NCBI RefSeq assembly: GCF_001488575.1
Contig: NZ_LN831302.1
Location: 868,001-932,000 of the forward strand
Reading direction: 5' to 3'
DNA from: Halobacterium hubeiense
GTDB lineage: Archaea > Halobacteriota > Halobacteria > Halobacteriales > Halobacteriaceae
Length of the DNA: 64,000 nt
In this document: in pieces, positions 34,086 through 42,358 of the stretch
Layout of the letters: each line of letters begins with the position of its first letter
Position numbering within the stretch: the stretch's first letter is position 1
The notes under the pieces: model-generated
The model's database searches: none
What the model saw: the letters and a program-made list of their open reading frames with translations, nothing else
What the model was told of the DNA's origin: nothing
Position numbers and translations under genes: made by a program

Positions 34086-35972
34086 TTACTCCTCGCTGTC
34101 TTCTTCGACGTCTTCGAAGTCGGCGTCCACGAACTCCTCGTCGTCGACGTCGGCGCCCGCGCCGGGGCCGGCGCCGCCCATGCCGCCCATGCCGGCACCG
34201 GCCGCGCCAGCGCCGCCCGCGCCAGCCTGGGCTTCCTGCTGGTAGGCCTGCTTGCCGATTTCCTGCAGGGTCTTGCTGAGGGACTCCGTGGCCTCTTCGA
34301 GGTCGTCGGGGTCCACGTCGTCCTCGTCGAGGAGGTTCTGCACGTTCTCGATTTCGTCGTTCACGTCGGCTTCGAGGTCCTCGTCGACGAGCTCCTCGTT
34401 CTCTTCGAGGAGGCTGTTCGCGCGCTGAATCGCGGTCTCGGCCTCGTTGCGGGCCTCGATGCGCTCGCGGCGCTGCTCGTCCTCCTCGGCGTGCTGTTCG
34501 GCTTCCTCCTGCATCTCCTCGATCTCCTCGTCGCTGAGGCCGACGCCGCCCTCGATGGTGATGGACTCGGCGTTGCCCGAGCCCTTGTCCTCGGCTTCGA
34601 CGTTCACGATGCCGTCGGCGTCGATCTCGAACGTGACCTCGATTTCGGGGGTGCCCGCGGGCGCCGGCGGGATGCCCGTGAGGTGGAAGTCACCGAGCAG
34701 TTCGTTCTCCTCGGCGATTTCGCGCTCGCCCTGGAAGACGCGAATCTGGACGCTCGTCTGGTTGTCCGCGGCGGTCGTGAACACCTTCGACGCCTCCGTC
34801 GGGATGGCGGTGTTCTTCTCGATGAGCCGCTCGAACAGCCCGCCCTTCACCTCGATGCCGAGCGAGAGGGGTGTGACGTCCACGAGCACGATGTCGTCGA
34901 CTTCGCCGGAGAGCACGCCGCCCTGGACGGCCGCGCCGAGCGCGACGGCTTCGTCGGGGTTGACGTTCTTCTTGGGCTCCTGGCCGACGAGGTCCTCGAC
35001 TTTCTCCTGGACCTGGGGCATCCGCGTGGAGCCGCCGACCAGGATCACTTCGTCGATGTCGCTCTTCGAGAGGCCGGCGTCTTCGAGCGCCTGCTCCGTC
35101 GGGCCGACCGTGCGCTCGATGAGGTCCTCGGTGAGGCTCTCGAACTTGGCGCGCGTGATGTCCTGTTCGAGGTGGACCGGACCGGAGTCGGTCGCGGTGA
35201 CGAACGGGAGGTTGACGGTCGTCTCCTTCCGGCTGGAGAGTTCGATTTTGGCTTCCTCGGCGGCGTCCTTGAGCCGCTGGAGGGCCTGCTCGTCGTCGCG
35301 CAGGTCGATGCCGTGCTCGTTCTCGAACTCGTCGGCGAGGTAGTCGATGATGGCCTGGTCCCAGTCGTCGCCGCCGAGGTCGTTGTCCCCGTTGGTCGCG
35401 ACGACCTCGTAGACGCCCGCGCCGAGGTCCAGAATGGAGACGTCGAAGGTGCCGCCGCCGAGGTCGTAGACGAGGACGGTCTGGTCCTGGTCCTCGTCGA
35501 GGCCGTACGCCATCGACGCGGCGGTCGGCTCGTTGACGATGCGTTCGACCTCGAAGCCCGCGATTTCGCCGGCGTCCTTCGTGGCCTGGCGCTGCTTGTC
35601 GTTGAAGTACGCGGGGACCGTGATGACCGCCTTCTCGACGTCGTGGCCGAGGTACTCCTCGGCGTCGTGCTTGATCTTCTGGAGAATCATCGCCGAGATC
35701 TGCTCCGGCGTATACTCCTCGCCGTCGAGTTCGACCGTGTAGTCCTCGCCCATGTGGCGCTTGATGGACGCGACCGTCTGGTCGGAGTTCTGGACGGCCT
35801 GATTCTTCGCGGGTTTGCCGATGAGGCGCTCGCCGTCGTCGAACGCGACCACCGACGGCGTCGTGCGGTCGCCCTCGCTGTTGACGATGATTTCGGGGTC
35901 TCCACCTTCCATCACCGCGAACGCGCTGTTCGTGGTGCCGAGGTCGATGCCCAAAATCTTCTCACTTGCCAT
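34086..35972 (-). CDS. dnaK: Chaperone DnaK (Hsp70)
   Basis: Encodes 628 residues. ATPase domain (about 1-365): [58 protein letters not shown] and [14 protein letters not shown]; linker [23 protein letters not shown] (about 370-392); substrate domain and helical lid to about 570; then a Gly/Ala/Met-rich linker ([17 protein letters not shown]) and an acidic tail [10 protein letters not shown]. It folds and protects proteins with ATP, partnering DnaJ and GrpE encoded nearby. The ATG at 35970-35972 starts the canonical [13 protein letters not shown] degenerate copy of its 3' end lies about 115 nt further downstream. Confidence 0.98.
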   Translation of the reverse strand: MASEKILGIDLGTTNSAFAVMEGGDPEIIVNSEGDRTTPSVVAFDDGERLIGKPAKNQAVQNSDQTVASIKRHMGEDYTVELDGEEYTPEQISAMILQKIKHDAEEYLGHDVEKAVITVPAYFNDKQRQATKDAGEIAGFEVERIVNEPTAASMAYGLDEDQDQTVLVYDLGGGTFDVSILDLGAGVYEVVATNGDNDLGGDDWDQAIIDYLADEFENEHGIDLRDDEQALQRLKDAAEEAKIELSSRKETTVNLPFVTATDSGPVHLEQDITRAKFESLTEDLIERTVGPTEQALEDAGLSKSDIDEVILVGGSTRMPQVQEKVEDLVGQEPKKNVNPDEAVALGAAVQGGVLSGEVDDIVLVDVTPLSLGIEVKGGLFERLIEKNTAIPTEASKVFTTAADNQTSVQIRVFQGEREIAEENELLGDFHLTGIPPAPAGTPEIEVTFEIDADGIVNVEAEDKGSGNAESITIEGGVGLSDEEIEEMQEEAEQHAEEDEQRRERIEARNEAETAIQRANSLLEENEELVDEDLEADVNDEIENVQNLLDEDDVDPDDLEEATESLSKTLQEIGKQAYQQEAQAGAGGAGAAGAGMGGMGGAGPGAGADVDDEEFVDADFEDVEEDSEE

Positions 35973-35997
35973 GTTACCCGTGTCTAAGCCGCGTTTT

Positions 35998-36008
35998 CCC
36001 TTTAAGCC
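35998..36008 (-). promoter_or_regulatory. TATA-like box of dnaK
   Basis: GGCTTAAAGGG on the minus strand, centred about 29 nt before the dnaK ATG. dnaK therefore has its own promoter besides any grpE read-through across the 168-nt gap; a second AT-rich box (TGATAAATC near 36093) lies further upstream. No bacterial CIRCE element is seen. Confidence 0.5.
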
Positions 36009-36140
36009 TTGCTAGTGCCACCGAGTGCCACGAACGAGCGGGTCGCTGCCGTCTTGCGGTTTCGGCGACTACCGGAAAAACGGGCCGGCGGATTTATCAC
36101 GAACCGGCGGGCTATCGGTTCGCCGTCGGTCGGAACCGAG

Positions 36141-36743
36141 CTACTCGTCGCCGGTGCCTTCGCTGACCGTGACCTGCGCGGGCCGGAGCACCTTCCCGCC
36201 CATCTCGTAGCCCGACCGGTAGACGTCCGCGACCGTGCCCTCGGGCTGGTCGCTGTCCACGCGCATCATCACTTCGTGGCGCTGCGCGTCCACTTCGGCG
36301 CCCTCCTCGGGCGCTATCTCGGAGACGCCCTCCGCGTCCAGCACGCGGTCGAACTCCTTGCGCGTGAGCTTCACGCCCTCGCGGAGGCTCTCCACGTCGC
36401 CGGACTCCTCCTCGAGCGCGCGACCGAGGTTGTCCCGGACGTCCAGCAGGCGCTCCACGAGGTCTTCCGTGGCGCGCTCCCTGATGTCCTCCTGGCGCTG
36501 CTTCGCGCGCTGCTTGTAGTTCTGGAAGTCCGCCTGCTTGGCCTGCAGTCGCTCCGTCAGGTCCTCGACTTCGTCCTCCGCCTCCGAGAGGTCGTCCTCC
36601 AGTTCCGCGACGCGGGCTTCGAGGTCCGCGACCTCGTCGCCGAGGTCCTCGTCGTGCTCGCGGACGCGCTCGGCCAGCGACTCCCCGCTGGCGTCCTCGG
36701 CGTCCGCGTCGGCGTCGGCGGCCTGCTCGGCGTCGTTGCTCAT
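36141..36743 (-). CDS. grpE: Nucleotide exchange factor GrpE
   Basis: Encodes 200 residues. An acidic disordered N-terminus (about 1-30) is followed by a long coiled coil (about 35-100; DLEARVAELEDDLSEAEDEVEDL) and the DnaK-contacting region (QADFQNYKQRAKQRQEDI, then VLDAEGVSEIAPEEGAEVDAQRHEVMMRV and VADVYRSGYEMGGKVLRPAQVTVS with the C-terminal beta domain). It releases ADP from DnaK. First gene of the minus-strand chaperone set. Confidence 0.95.
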   Translation of the reverse strand: MSNDAEQAADADADAEDASGESLAERVREHDEDLGDEVADLEARVAELEDDLSEAEDEVEDLTERLQAKQADFQNYKQRAKQRQEDIRERATEDLVERLLDVRDNLGRALEEESGDVESLREGVKLTRKEFDRVLDAEGVSEIAPEEGAEVDAQRHEVMMRVDSDQPEGTVADVYRSGYEMGGKVLRPAQVTVSEGTGDE

Positions 36744-36879
36744 GTGCGTGGGAAACGGATACTCGGGTTTACGGATTTCGGGACGCCGGCGCTGGCTACG
36801 ACATACAGAGCGTTCGACGAGCTGCTCGCTCTCTCCATCGACGTCCCTCCGGCAATCGGTGAGGGCGCTGGGTCGTCGC

Positions 36880-37236
36880 TTAGCTGTTGGCCATGCTCCG
36901 GCAGGATTCGGCGCACTTCTCGAGAACGTCGGCGCACTCCTGGCAGTGGTCGGCGTCGTGTTGCTCGCACTCCTCGGCGCACGCCTCGCAGGCGTCCGCG
37001 CAGACCGCCGCGAGGTCGCCGCTGTACTGCGAGTCGCGCGCCATGAAGCGGGCGTGCAGCGACGTGAGGTCGGCGACGTCCCGACAGAGGCGCGCGCACT
37101 CCTCCATCTCGGGGTCACCGAGGCACTCGTCGGCGCACCACTCGCAGATTTCGGCGGCTTCGTTACAGTTCTCGATGCACTCTCGTTGCTCGTCGTTCAG
37201 GCCGTCGATGTTCGAGACGGTCTCGGAAAGGGACAT
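36880..37236 (-). CDS. Cys-rich four-helix-bundle protein (copper-storage Csp-like)
   Basis: Encodes 118 residues with 14 cysteines in helical spacing (CIENCNEAAEICEWCADEC, CARLCRDVADL, CADACEACAEECEQH, HCQECADVLEKCAESC). This is the four-helix-bundle family whose characterised bacterial members (Csp) store Cu(I) inside the bundle. There is no signal peptide, so it would be cytosolic. It sits 136 nt downstream of grpE in the plus-coordinate sense but upstream in transcription, on the same strand. Copper storage is inferred from family; the copA locus is 17 kb away. Confidence 0.85.
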   Translation of the reverse strand: MSLSETVSNIDGLNDEQRECIENCNEAAEICEWCADECLGDPEMEECARLCRDVADLTSLHARFMARDSQYSGDLAAVCADACEACAEECEQHDADHCQECADVLEKCAESCRSMANS

Positions 37237-37513
37237 TCCGTCGTAGTGGACAGCCAGCAACCGTGTAAGCGACAGCCTTGCCCTCGAAAGGAACTAAACG
37301 CGGTCTAACTGCTACTGTCTATCCCGCACTCACAGAGATAGATTCCAGTGTCGGAGCAGCAAGTCCGTGGCGAGCTACGTACGCACGCCCGCTCACCGAT
37401 TCAGCCGTTGCACGTTCAGGCATCGTTCTGGATAGAGAGACCGCGCTAGCAACTGCTGGAAGCGCCTCCGGCGAGTCCGACGACTAATTAGCGTCCGCTC
37501 CCTACGTCCGCGC
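37237..37513. other. 277-base gap between the Csp-like gene and XPB
   Basis: Visibly less GC-rich than its surroundings. It holds AT-rich boxes for the two divergent genes (CTTACA near 37265 on minus; CTAATTAG at 37484-37491, about 26 nt before the XPB GTG) and an uncoupled TCTATC...GATAGA inverted pair. A 69-codon open frame at 37278-37487 has no recognisable content; this may be decayed coding sequence. Confidence 0.4.
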
Positions 37514-38872
37514 GTGACAGTCCGGCTGGGGTTCGAGGACGGCACGCTCCGCGTCGAGCACGACGGCGACGGCCCGCCCACGAACGGCGTCGCCAGCCTG
37601 CCCGGCGTCGAGTACGACGAGCGCACGGAGACGGGCCGAGCCCCCGCGATGGCGTACGCCGACCTCGTCGCGTACCTCGACGCGCGCGAAATCCCCTACG
37701 AGGACGACGCGCTCCACGCCGAATCGCTCGCCGTCGAATCGGCGTACGAACTCCGGGACTACCAGCAGGACGCCCTCGACGCGTGGACCGCCAACGACCG
37801 TCGCGGAGTACTCGAACTCCCCACCGGCTCCGGGAAGACGGTCATCGGCCTGAAGGCCATCGAGGCGGTCGGTCAGTCGGCGCTCGTCGTCGTGCCGACC
37901 ATCGACCTGCTGACCCAGTGGAAGCGCGAACTCGGCACCGAGTTCGACTGCGACATCGGTCAGTTGGGGGGCGGCGAGCAAGAAGTGGGGCCGATTACGG
38001 TCGCGACCTACGACTCGGCGTACCTCCGCGCGGACGACCTCGGCGACCGGTTCGGGCTCGTCGTCTTCGACGAGGCCCATCACCTCGGCGGCGAGGAGTT
38101 CCAGAACATCGCGCGCTTGCTCGCCGCGCCCGCCCGGCTCGGCCTCACCGCGACGTTCGAGCGCCCGGACAACGCCCACGAGGTCGTCGCGGAACTGGTG
38201 GGGGACGTCGTCTACCGGCTCTCCGCGGACGACCTCGCGGGCGACCACCTCGCCGAGTACGACGTCAAGCGCCTCGAAGTCCCGCTCACCGCCGACGAGC
38301 GCGAGCGCTACGAGGCCGCGCAGGGGACGTTCACGGACTACCTCCAGCAGTCGAACGTCCAACTGCGCTCGGGCAGCGACTACCAGGAGCTCGTGAAGCG
38401 CTCGGGCAACGACCCGCAGGCGCGGGAGGCGCTGCTCGCGAAACAGCGCGCGCGCCGCATCGTCCGCGAGAGCGACGCGAAAGTCCAACGCCTCGAAGGC
38501 ATTCTGGACCGGCATCGCCGCGACCGCGTCATCGTGTTCGCGGCGTCCACGGACCTCGTCTACCGGCTCTCCGAGAAATTCCTCCTGCCCGCCATCACGC
38601 ACGAGACGGGCGCCAGCGAGCGCCGCACGATTCTGGAGAAGTTCCGGAGCGGCGACTACTCGCGGGTCGTCACGGCGAACGTCTTGGACGAGGGCGTGGA
38701 CGTGCCGGACGCGAACGTCGCGGTGGTGTTCGCGGGCAGCGGCAGCGAGCGCGAGTTCACGCAGCGGCTCGGGCGCGTGCTCCGGCCGAAAGAAGACGGC
38801 GGGCGGGCGCTGCTGTACGAGCTCGTGAGCGCCGACACCGCGGAAGAGCGCGTCGCCGACCGCCGCCGCTAG
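37514..38872 (+). CDS. XPB/Rad25-type DNA helicase
   Basis: Encodes 452 residues from GTG 37514. The N-terminal damage-recognition-like domain (about 1-75) precedes helicase domain 1: YELRDYQQDALDAW, Walker A LPTGSGKTVIGLKA, and VVFDEAHHLGGEEF (DEAH). LGLTATFERPD is motif III, and domain 2 has RVVTANVLDEGVDVPDANVAVVFAGSGSEREFTQRLGRVLRP (motifs V-VI). Archaeal XPB is a 3'-5' helicase that works with the nuclease Bax1, encoded at 39287. The stop TAG overlaps the stop of the antisense lipoprotein gene (CTAG 38869-38872). Confidence 0.93.
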   Translation: MTVRLGFEDGTLRVEHDGDGPPTNGVASLPGVEYDERTETGRAPAMAYADLVAYLDAREIPYEDDALHAESLAVESAYELRDYQQDALDAWTANDRRGVLELPTGSGKTVIGLKAIEAVGQSALVVVPTIDLLTQWKRELGTEFDCDIGQLGGGEQEVGPITVATYDSAYLRADDLGDRFGLVVFDEAHHLGGEEFQNIARLLAAPARLGLTATFERPDNAHEVVAELVGDVVYRLSADDLAGDHLAEYDVKRLEVPLTADERERYEAAQGTFTDYLQQSNVQLRSGSDYQELVKRSGNDPQAREALLAKQRARRIVRESDAKVQRLEGILDRHRRDRVIVFAASTDLVYRLSEKFLLPAITHETGASERRTILEKFRSGDYSRVVTANVLDEGVDVPDANVAVVFAGSGSEREFTQRLGRVLRPKEDGGRALLYELVSADTAEERVADRRR

Positions 38873-39216
38873 TCCTCGACGATGTCGGTGTTCCAGCTGG
38901 CGTTCGTGACGTCGTCGTAGGCGACGTCGTACTCCACGCGGACGACGGTCGTCTCGTTCGGGCCGAGCGTGATCTCCCGGACGCGCGTGTAGGACTCGTC
39001 GTCGAACTCGGTGTTGACGTACAGCGTCCCCGACGCCTCGCGCCCGGAGGGATTGCTGACGGTGGCGACGACCACGGCGTTGCCGTTCTCGCCTTCCTCG
39101 TACGTGGACTCGGCGACCGTCAGGCCGGCCTCGTCGTTGCCGCTTCGCAGGCAGCCCGCGAGCGGGAGGGCGACGCTCGCGGCGGCCGTCCGTCGGAGCA
39201 GCGTCCGCCGGTTCAT
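38869..39216 (-). CDS. Tat-exported lipoprotein with FxLYD-like beta domain
   Basis: Encodes 115 residues. MNRRTLLRRTAAASVALPLAGC has a twin-arginine motif and the lipobox LAGC (Cys 22), the usual haloarchaeal Tat lipoprotein signal. The remainder is a beta-sandwich-like domain (VVVATVSNPSGREASGTLYVN, TTVVRVEYDVAY) resembling FxLYD/DUF3426-type extracellular domains. Function unknown. It lies antisense between XPB and Bax1, sharing a CTAG stop with XPB and a 70-base divergent promoter region with bax1. Confidence 0.8.
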   Translation of the reverse strand: MNRRTLLRRTAAASVALPLAGCLRSGNDEAGLTVAESTYEEGENGNAVVVATVSNPSGREASGTLYVNTEFDDESYTRVREITLGPNETTVVRVEYDVAYDDVTNASWNTDIVED

Positions 39217-39286
39217 ACGTCTCGGTCCGGGCGTACCGGCAAGAATCTTCTGTATCCTTTTGTGCGCGCGCCGCCAATCTCGGAGC

Positions 39287-40798
39287 GTGCTGACGAAGGA
39301 CCTCCTGCGCGTGTCCCGAGCGGGCGGCGGCTACCAGCCGCAGTTCGCGGCCGAGGGCGACGAGGCGCTCGCGGCGCGCGTGCTCGGCACGTTTCAGGGG
39401 CACGTCGGCGAAGAGCGCGCGGACCTCCGCGAGTCGCTGACGGAGTTAGAGCGGGAGGCCGAGGACTTCAAGCTCGTGCGCGGGCTCGCGCACCTCGTCG
39501 AGCGCGACGCGACGTTCGAGGTGCAGTCCGCAGTCGACCCCCGCTCCGCGCGCCGCGCGGCGTTCGCGGCCGCCGAGGACGTGGGCGTCGTCCACGCGGA
39601 CGAGCGGGAGGAGGCTCTCGCGGCGGCCGCCGAGGGGTTCCCCGGCGACGTGACGCCCGACGACCTCGCGGCCTCGCTGTACGCCGACCGCGAGACCCGC
39701 GAGGTCCTCACCGAGGTCGCCTCGCGCTGGACGCCCGCGTCGCTGGTCGCCCAGTACAATCTCTCCTTAGCGCAGACCGCGCTGTTCGACGCGACCGAGA
39801 TGCGCGTGCGCTCCTCGGACCCCCGCGGGCTCGTCTCCGCGGTGAAGCGCCTCGGCCTGCTGTACGAGGTGATTCCCGTCGAGGACGGCGAGGGCCGCGA
39901 GGTCGTGCTCACCGGCCCGGACGCGCTGTTCCAGCGCTCGCGGCGGTACGGCACGCGGTTCGCGCGCGTCCTCCGCACGGTCGCGAAGGGCGACGACTGG
40001 GAAGTCGAGGCCACCATCGACGACCGCGGGCGCGAGCGCCTGCTGGAACTCTCCGCGGGCGACTTCGACGTCCCGGACGCCGACCCCGTGACGGAGGTGG
40101 AGTACGACAGCGGCGTCGAGCGCGAGTTCGCCGCGCGCTTCCAGTCACTCGATTTGGACTGGGAGCTCGTCCGCGAGCCGGACGTGCTCGCGGCGGGCGA
40201 CCGCCTGATGGTGCCGGACTTCGCGTTCGACTACGCGTTCGGCGACGAGCGCGTCTACTTCGAGATTATGGGGTTCTGGACGCCCGAGTACGTCGAGAAG
40301 AAGCTCTCCCAACTGGACGCCACCGACGAGACGCTCCTCGTGGCCGTGGACGCGAGCCTCGGCGTCGGCGAGGACGTCCAGTCCCGCGACCACCGCGTCG
40401 TGGAGTACACGGGCTCCGTGCGCGTCAAAGACGTGGTGGACGCGCTCCGCGACCTCGAAGCCGACCTCGTCGCCGAGTCCGCCGCCGACCTCCCGGACGA
40501 ACTCGCGCCCGACGCGGACGCAGTCACGCTCGCGGACCTCGCGGCGTCACGCGGCGTCAGCGAGGACGCCATCGAGGACGTGGCCTTCCCCGAACACGAA
40601 CTCGTGGGACGCACGCTCGTCCGCCCCGACGTGCTGGACGACGTAGCCGCAGAACTGGAGGCAGGGATGTCGAAAGACGACGCCGAAGCGGTCGCCGAGA
40701 GCTACGGCATCGACGACGCGAGCGCGCTGTTCTCCCGGCTCGGCTACCGCGTCGAGTGGGAGGGACTGAGCGGCGGAACGCTACGCGAGAAAGACTAA
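39287..40798 (+). CDS. Bax1 (DUF790) nuclease, XPB partner
   Basis: Encodes 503 residues from GTG 39287 (LTKDLLRVSRAGGGYQPQFA). The N-terminal half contacts XPB; the C-terminal part has a restriction-like active site, LMVPDFAFDYAFGDERVYFEIMGFW in two pieces (Asp and Glu separated as in PD-(D/E)xK) followed by YVEKKLSQL. In archaea XPB and Bax1 form a helicase-nuclease acting in nucleotide excision repair. Here the pair is split by an antisense lipoprotein gene. The stop overlaps the stop of the convergent gene at 40795. Confidence 0.9.
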   Translation: MLTKDLLRVSRAGGGYQPQFAAEGDEALAARVLGTFQGHVGEERADLRESLTELEREAEDFKLVRGLAHLVERDATFEVQSAVDPRSARRAAFAAAEDVGVVHADEREEALAAAAEGFPGDVTPDDLAASLYADRETREVLTEVASRWTPASLVAQYNLSLAQTALFDATEMRVRSSDPRGLVSAVKRLGLLYEVIPVEDGEGREVVLTGPDALFQRSRRYGTRFARVLRTVAKGDDWEVEATIDDRGRERLLELSAGDFDVPDADPVTEVEYDSGVEREFAARFQSLDLDWELVREPDVLAAGDRLMVPDFAFDYAFGDERVYFEIMGFWTPEYVEKKLSQLDATDETLLVAVDASLGVGEDVQSRDHRVVEYTGSVRVKDVVDALRDLEADLVAESAADLPDELAPDADAVTLADLAASRGVSEDAIEDVAFPEHELVGRTLVRPDVLDDVAAELEAGMSKDDAEAVAESYGIDDASALFSRLGYRVEWEGLSGGTLREKD

Positions 40799-41349
40799 AC
40801 GTCCCGGCGGCGGCCCTTCGGCACCATCGACTTGAGGTCGCCGTACGTGTAGAGGCCGACGCCGATGGGTTCGACGCCGCCCGCGAGGTCGTGGGCGACG
40901 ACGAGGTAGCCCCAGTCGCCGTCCCACTCGATTTCCTGCTCCTCGCCGGCGAGGAAGCGCTTGGCCTCCGGCTCGTCGAGCACGATGACGTTCTGCTCGG
41001 CGTCGCGGCCGAACCGCTGGACGGCGTCCGTGGTGGGCTTCCAGTGCTCCTGTCGCGTGCGCAGGATTTTCAGGCCGAGCGCCTCGACGGGCACCGGCTC
41101 CCCGGGGTCGTAGGGGAGCGCCCAGACCTTCCCCTTGCCCTTCTCCCAGAACGTGTACTCGTCGAAGGTGTCCTCGGGGACGGCGAACCGGTCCACCCAC
41201 CAGTCCACGACGGCCCCGCGAGTCGGCCGACCTTTGACCGTCCGGTCGGCGTCCGTCTGGGGGAGGCGGTCGAACTGGCCGCTCCTGTTCCGGCGGAAGT
41301 GGTCGATGCCGCCGTCGCTCTCGTCGGAACCGTGGTCGTCGTCAGTCAC
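40795..41349 (-). CDS. NSUN-associated PUA-like protein (NOL1/NOP2/fmu partner)
   Basis: Encodes 184 residues. The N-terminus is acidic and disordered (DDDHGSDESDGG); the C-terminal half (IPVEALGLKILRTRQ-like PVEALGLKILRTRQEHWKPTTDAV and LVVAHDLAGGVEPIGVGLYTYGDLKSMVP) has the look of a PUA domain such as follows RsmF/NSUN methyltransferases. Its GTG overlaps the stop of the NSUN gene by four bases (41346-41349), so it is translationally coupled and probably supplies the RNA-binding half in trans. It corresponds to the group annotated as ribosome biogenesis protein, NOL1/NOP2/fmu family. Confidence 0.7.
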   Translation of the reverse strand: MTDDDHGSDESDGGIDHFRRNRSGQFDRLPQTDADRTVKGRPTRGAVVDWWVDRFAVPEDTFDEYTFWEKGKGKVWALPYDPGEPVPVEALGLKILRTRQEHWKPTTDAVQRFGRDAEQNVIVLDEPEAKRFLAGEEQEIEWDGDWGYLVVAHDLAGGVEPIGVGLYTYGDLKSMVPKGRRRDV

Positions 41350-42257
41350 GCCGTCACCTCCAGTTTCGCGGCGAAGAACCCGCCCGTGTCGTTCTGGTGG
41401 GGGTAGTAGCGGCGCGTCTTCGTCAGCGAGTCGTCGTACGTCTCGTCGTTCCACGCCGTGATTCCGGGCGAGGATTCGAGGCCGGTGTCGAACTCCACGA
41501 GCCGACAGTCGCCGTCGGAGAGGGCGCTGTCGACGACGGCCTCGTTCTCCTCGGGGGCGAACGTGCACGTGGAGTACACCACGGTCCCGCCCTCGCGAGT
41601 GAGTTCGATGGCGCGTTCGAGGATGTCCGACTGGAGCGCCGCGAGGTTCCGGCTCGCGCTCGCTCCTGCGCCGTCGAGGGCGTCGGCGTTCTTGCGGATG
41701 GTGCCCTCGCAGGTGCAGGGCGCGTCGACGAGCGCGCGGTCGAAAGCGTCCACGTCCGGAAACGGGTCGAGTGTCGCGCGGCGCGCGTCCGTGTTCGTCA
41801 CCGCGGCGCTCGTGACGCCGAGGCGGTCGCAGTTCCCGCGCAGCGCGGAGAGGCGGCCGAGGTTGTCGTCGTTCGCGACGACCAGCCCCTCGTCGTTCAT
41901 CTCCGCCGCGAGCTGGGTGGTCTTCCCGCCGGGCGCGGCACACGAGTCCCAGACGACCTCCCCCGGTTGCGGGTCCAGAATAGCGGGCGGCACGGCCGAC
42001 ACTTCCTCCTGGCCGTGAATCCAGCCGTGGACGTAGGGCCACGTGTTCCCCGGCTTGCCGGTGGCGACGCCCAGCACGTCGCTGTTCCAGTCGCGGCCGT
42101 AGACGTCGATGCCCTCGGCTTCGAGGGCCTCGACCGCGCGGTCCCGGGTCGCCTTGATAGAGTTGACCCGGACCGTCGTTGGGAGGTGGCGTTCGCAGGC
42201 GTCGAGGAACGCCTCGAAGTCGTCGATTATCGGCTCGTATCGCGAGAGCGCGTCCAT
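41346..42257 (-). CDS. RsmB/NOP2 (NSUN) family RNA m5C methyltransferase
   Basis: Encodes 303 residues. The N-terminal RNA-recognition extension is TTVRVNSIKATRDRAVEALE; the SAM site is DSCAAPGGKTTQLAAEM, with VVANDDNLGRLSALRGNC; the two catalytic cysteines are in DAPCTCEGTIRKN and YSTCTFAPEENEAVVD (motifs IV and VI). It makes 5-methylcytosine in rRNA or tRNA. It lacks an own PUA domain; the overlapping downstream gene may provide one. Confidence 0.93.
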   Translation of the reverse strand: MDALSRYEPIIDDFEAFLDACERHLPTTVRVNSIKATRDRAVEALEAEGIDVYGRDWNSDVLGVATGKPGNTWPYVHGWIHGQEEVSAVPPAILDPQPGEVVWDSCAAPGGKTTQLAAEMNDEGLVVANDDNLGRLSALRGNCDRLGVTSAAVTNTDARRATLDPFPDVDAFDRALVDAPCTCEGTIRKNADALDGAGASASRNLAALQSDILERAIELTREGGTVVYSTCTFAPEENEAVVDSALSDGDCRLVEFDTGLESSPGITAWNDETYDDSLTKTRRYYPHQNDTGGFFAAKLEVTA

Positions 42258-42328
42258 TACCCCGTCGTACGGCGGAGGGGCGCTTGTGGGTTACGTTCGC
42301 CGCTGCTCCGACCCGGGCCGCCCCCGAG

Positions 42329-42333
42329 TTTAA
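42329..42333 (+). promoter_or_regulatory. TATA-like box of the PAC2 gene
   Basis: TTTAA within GAGTTTAAGCC, about 28 nt before ATG 42359; fits a leaderless transcript. Confidence 0.5.
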
Positions 42334-42358
42334 GCCGTCTCCGGGAGACGGGCCAGCC

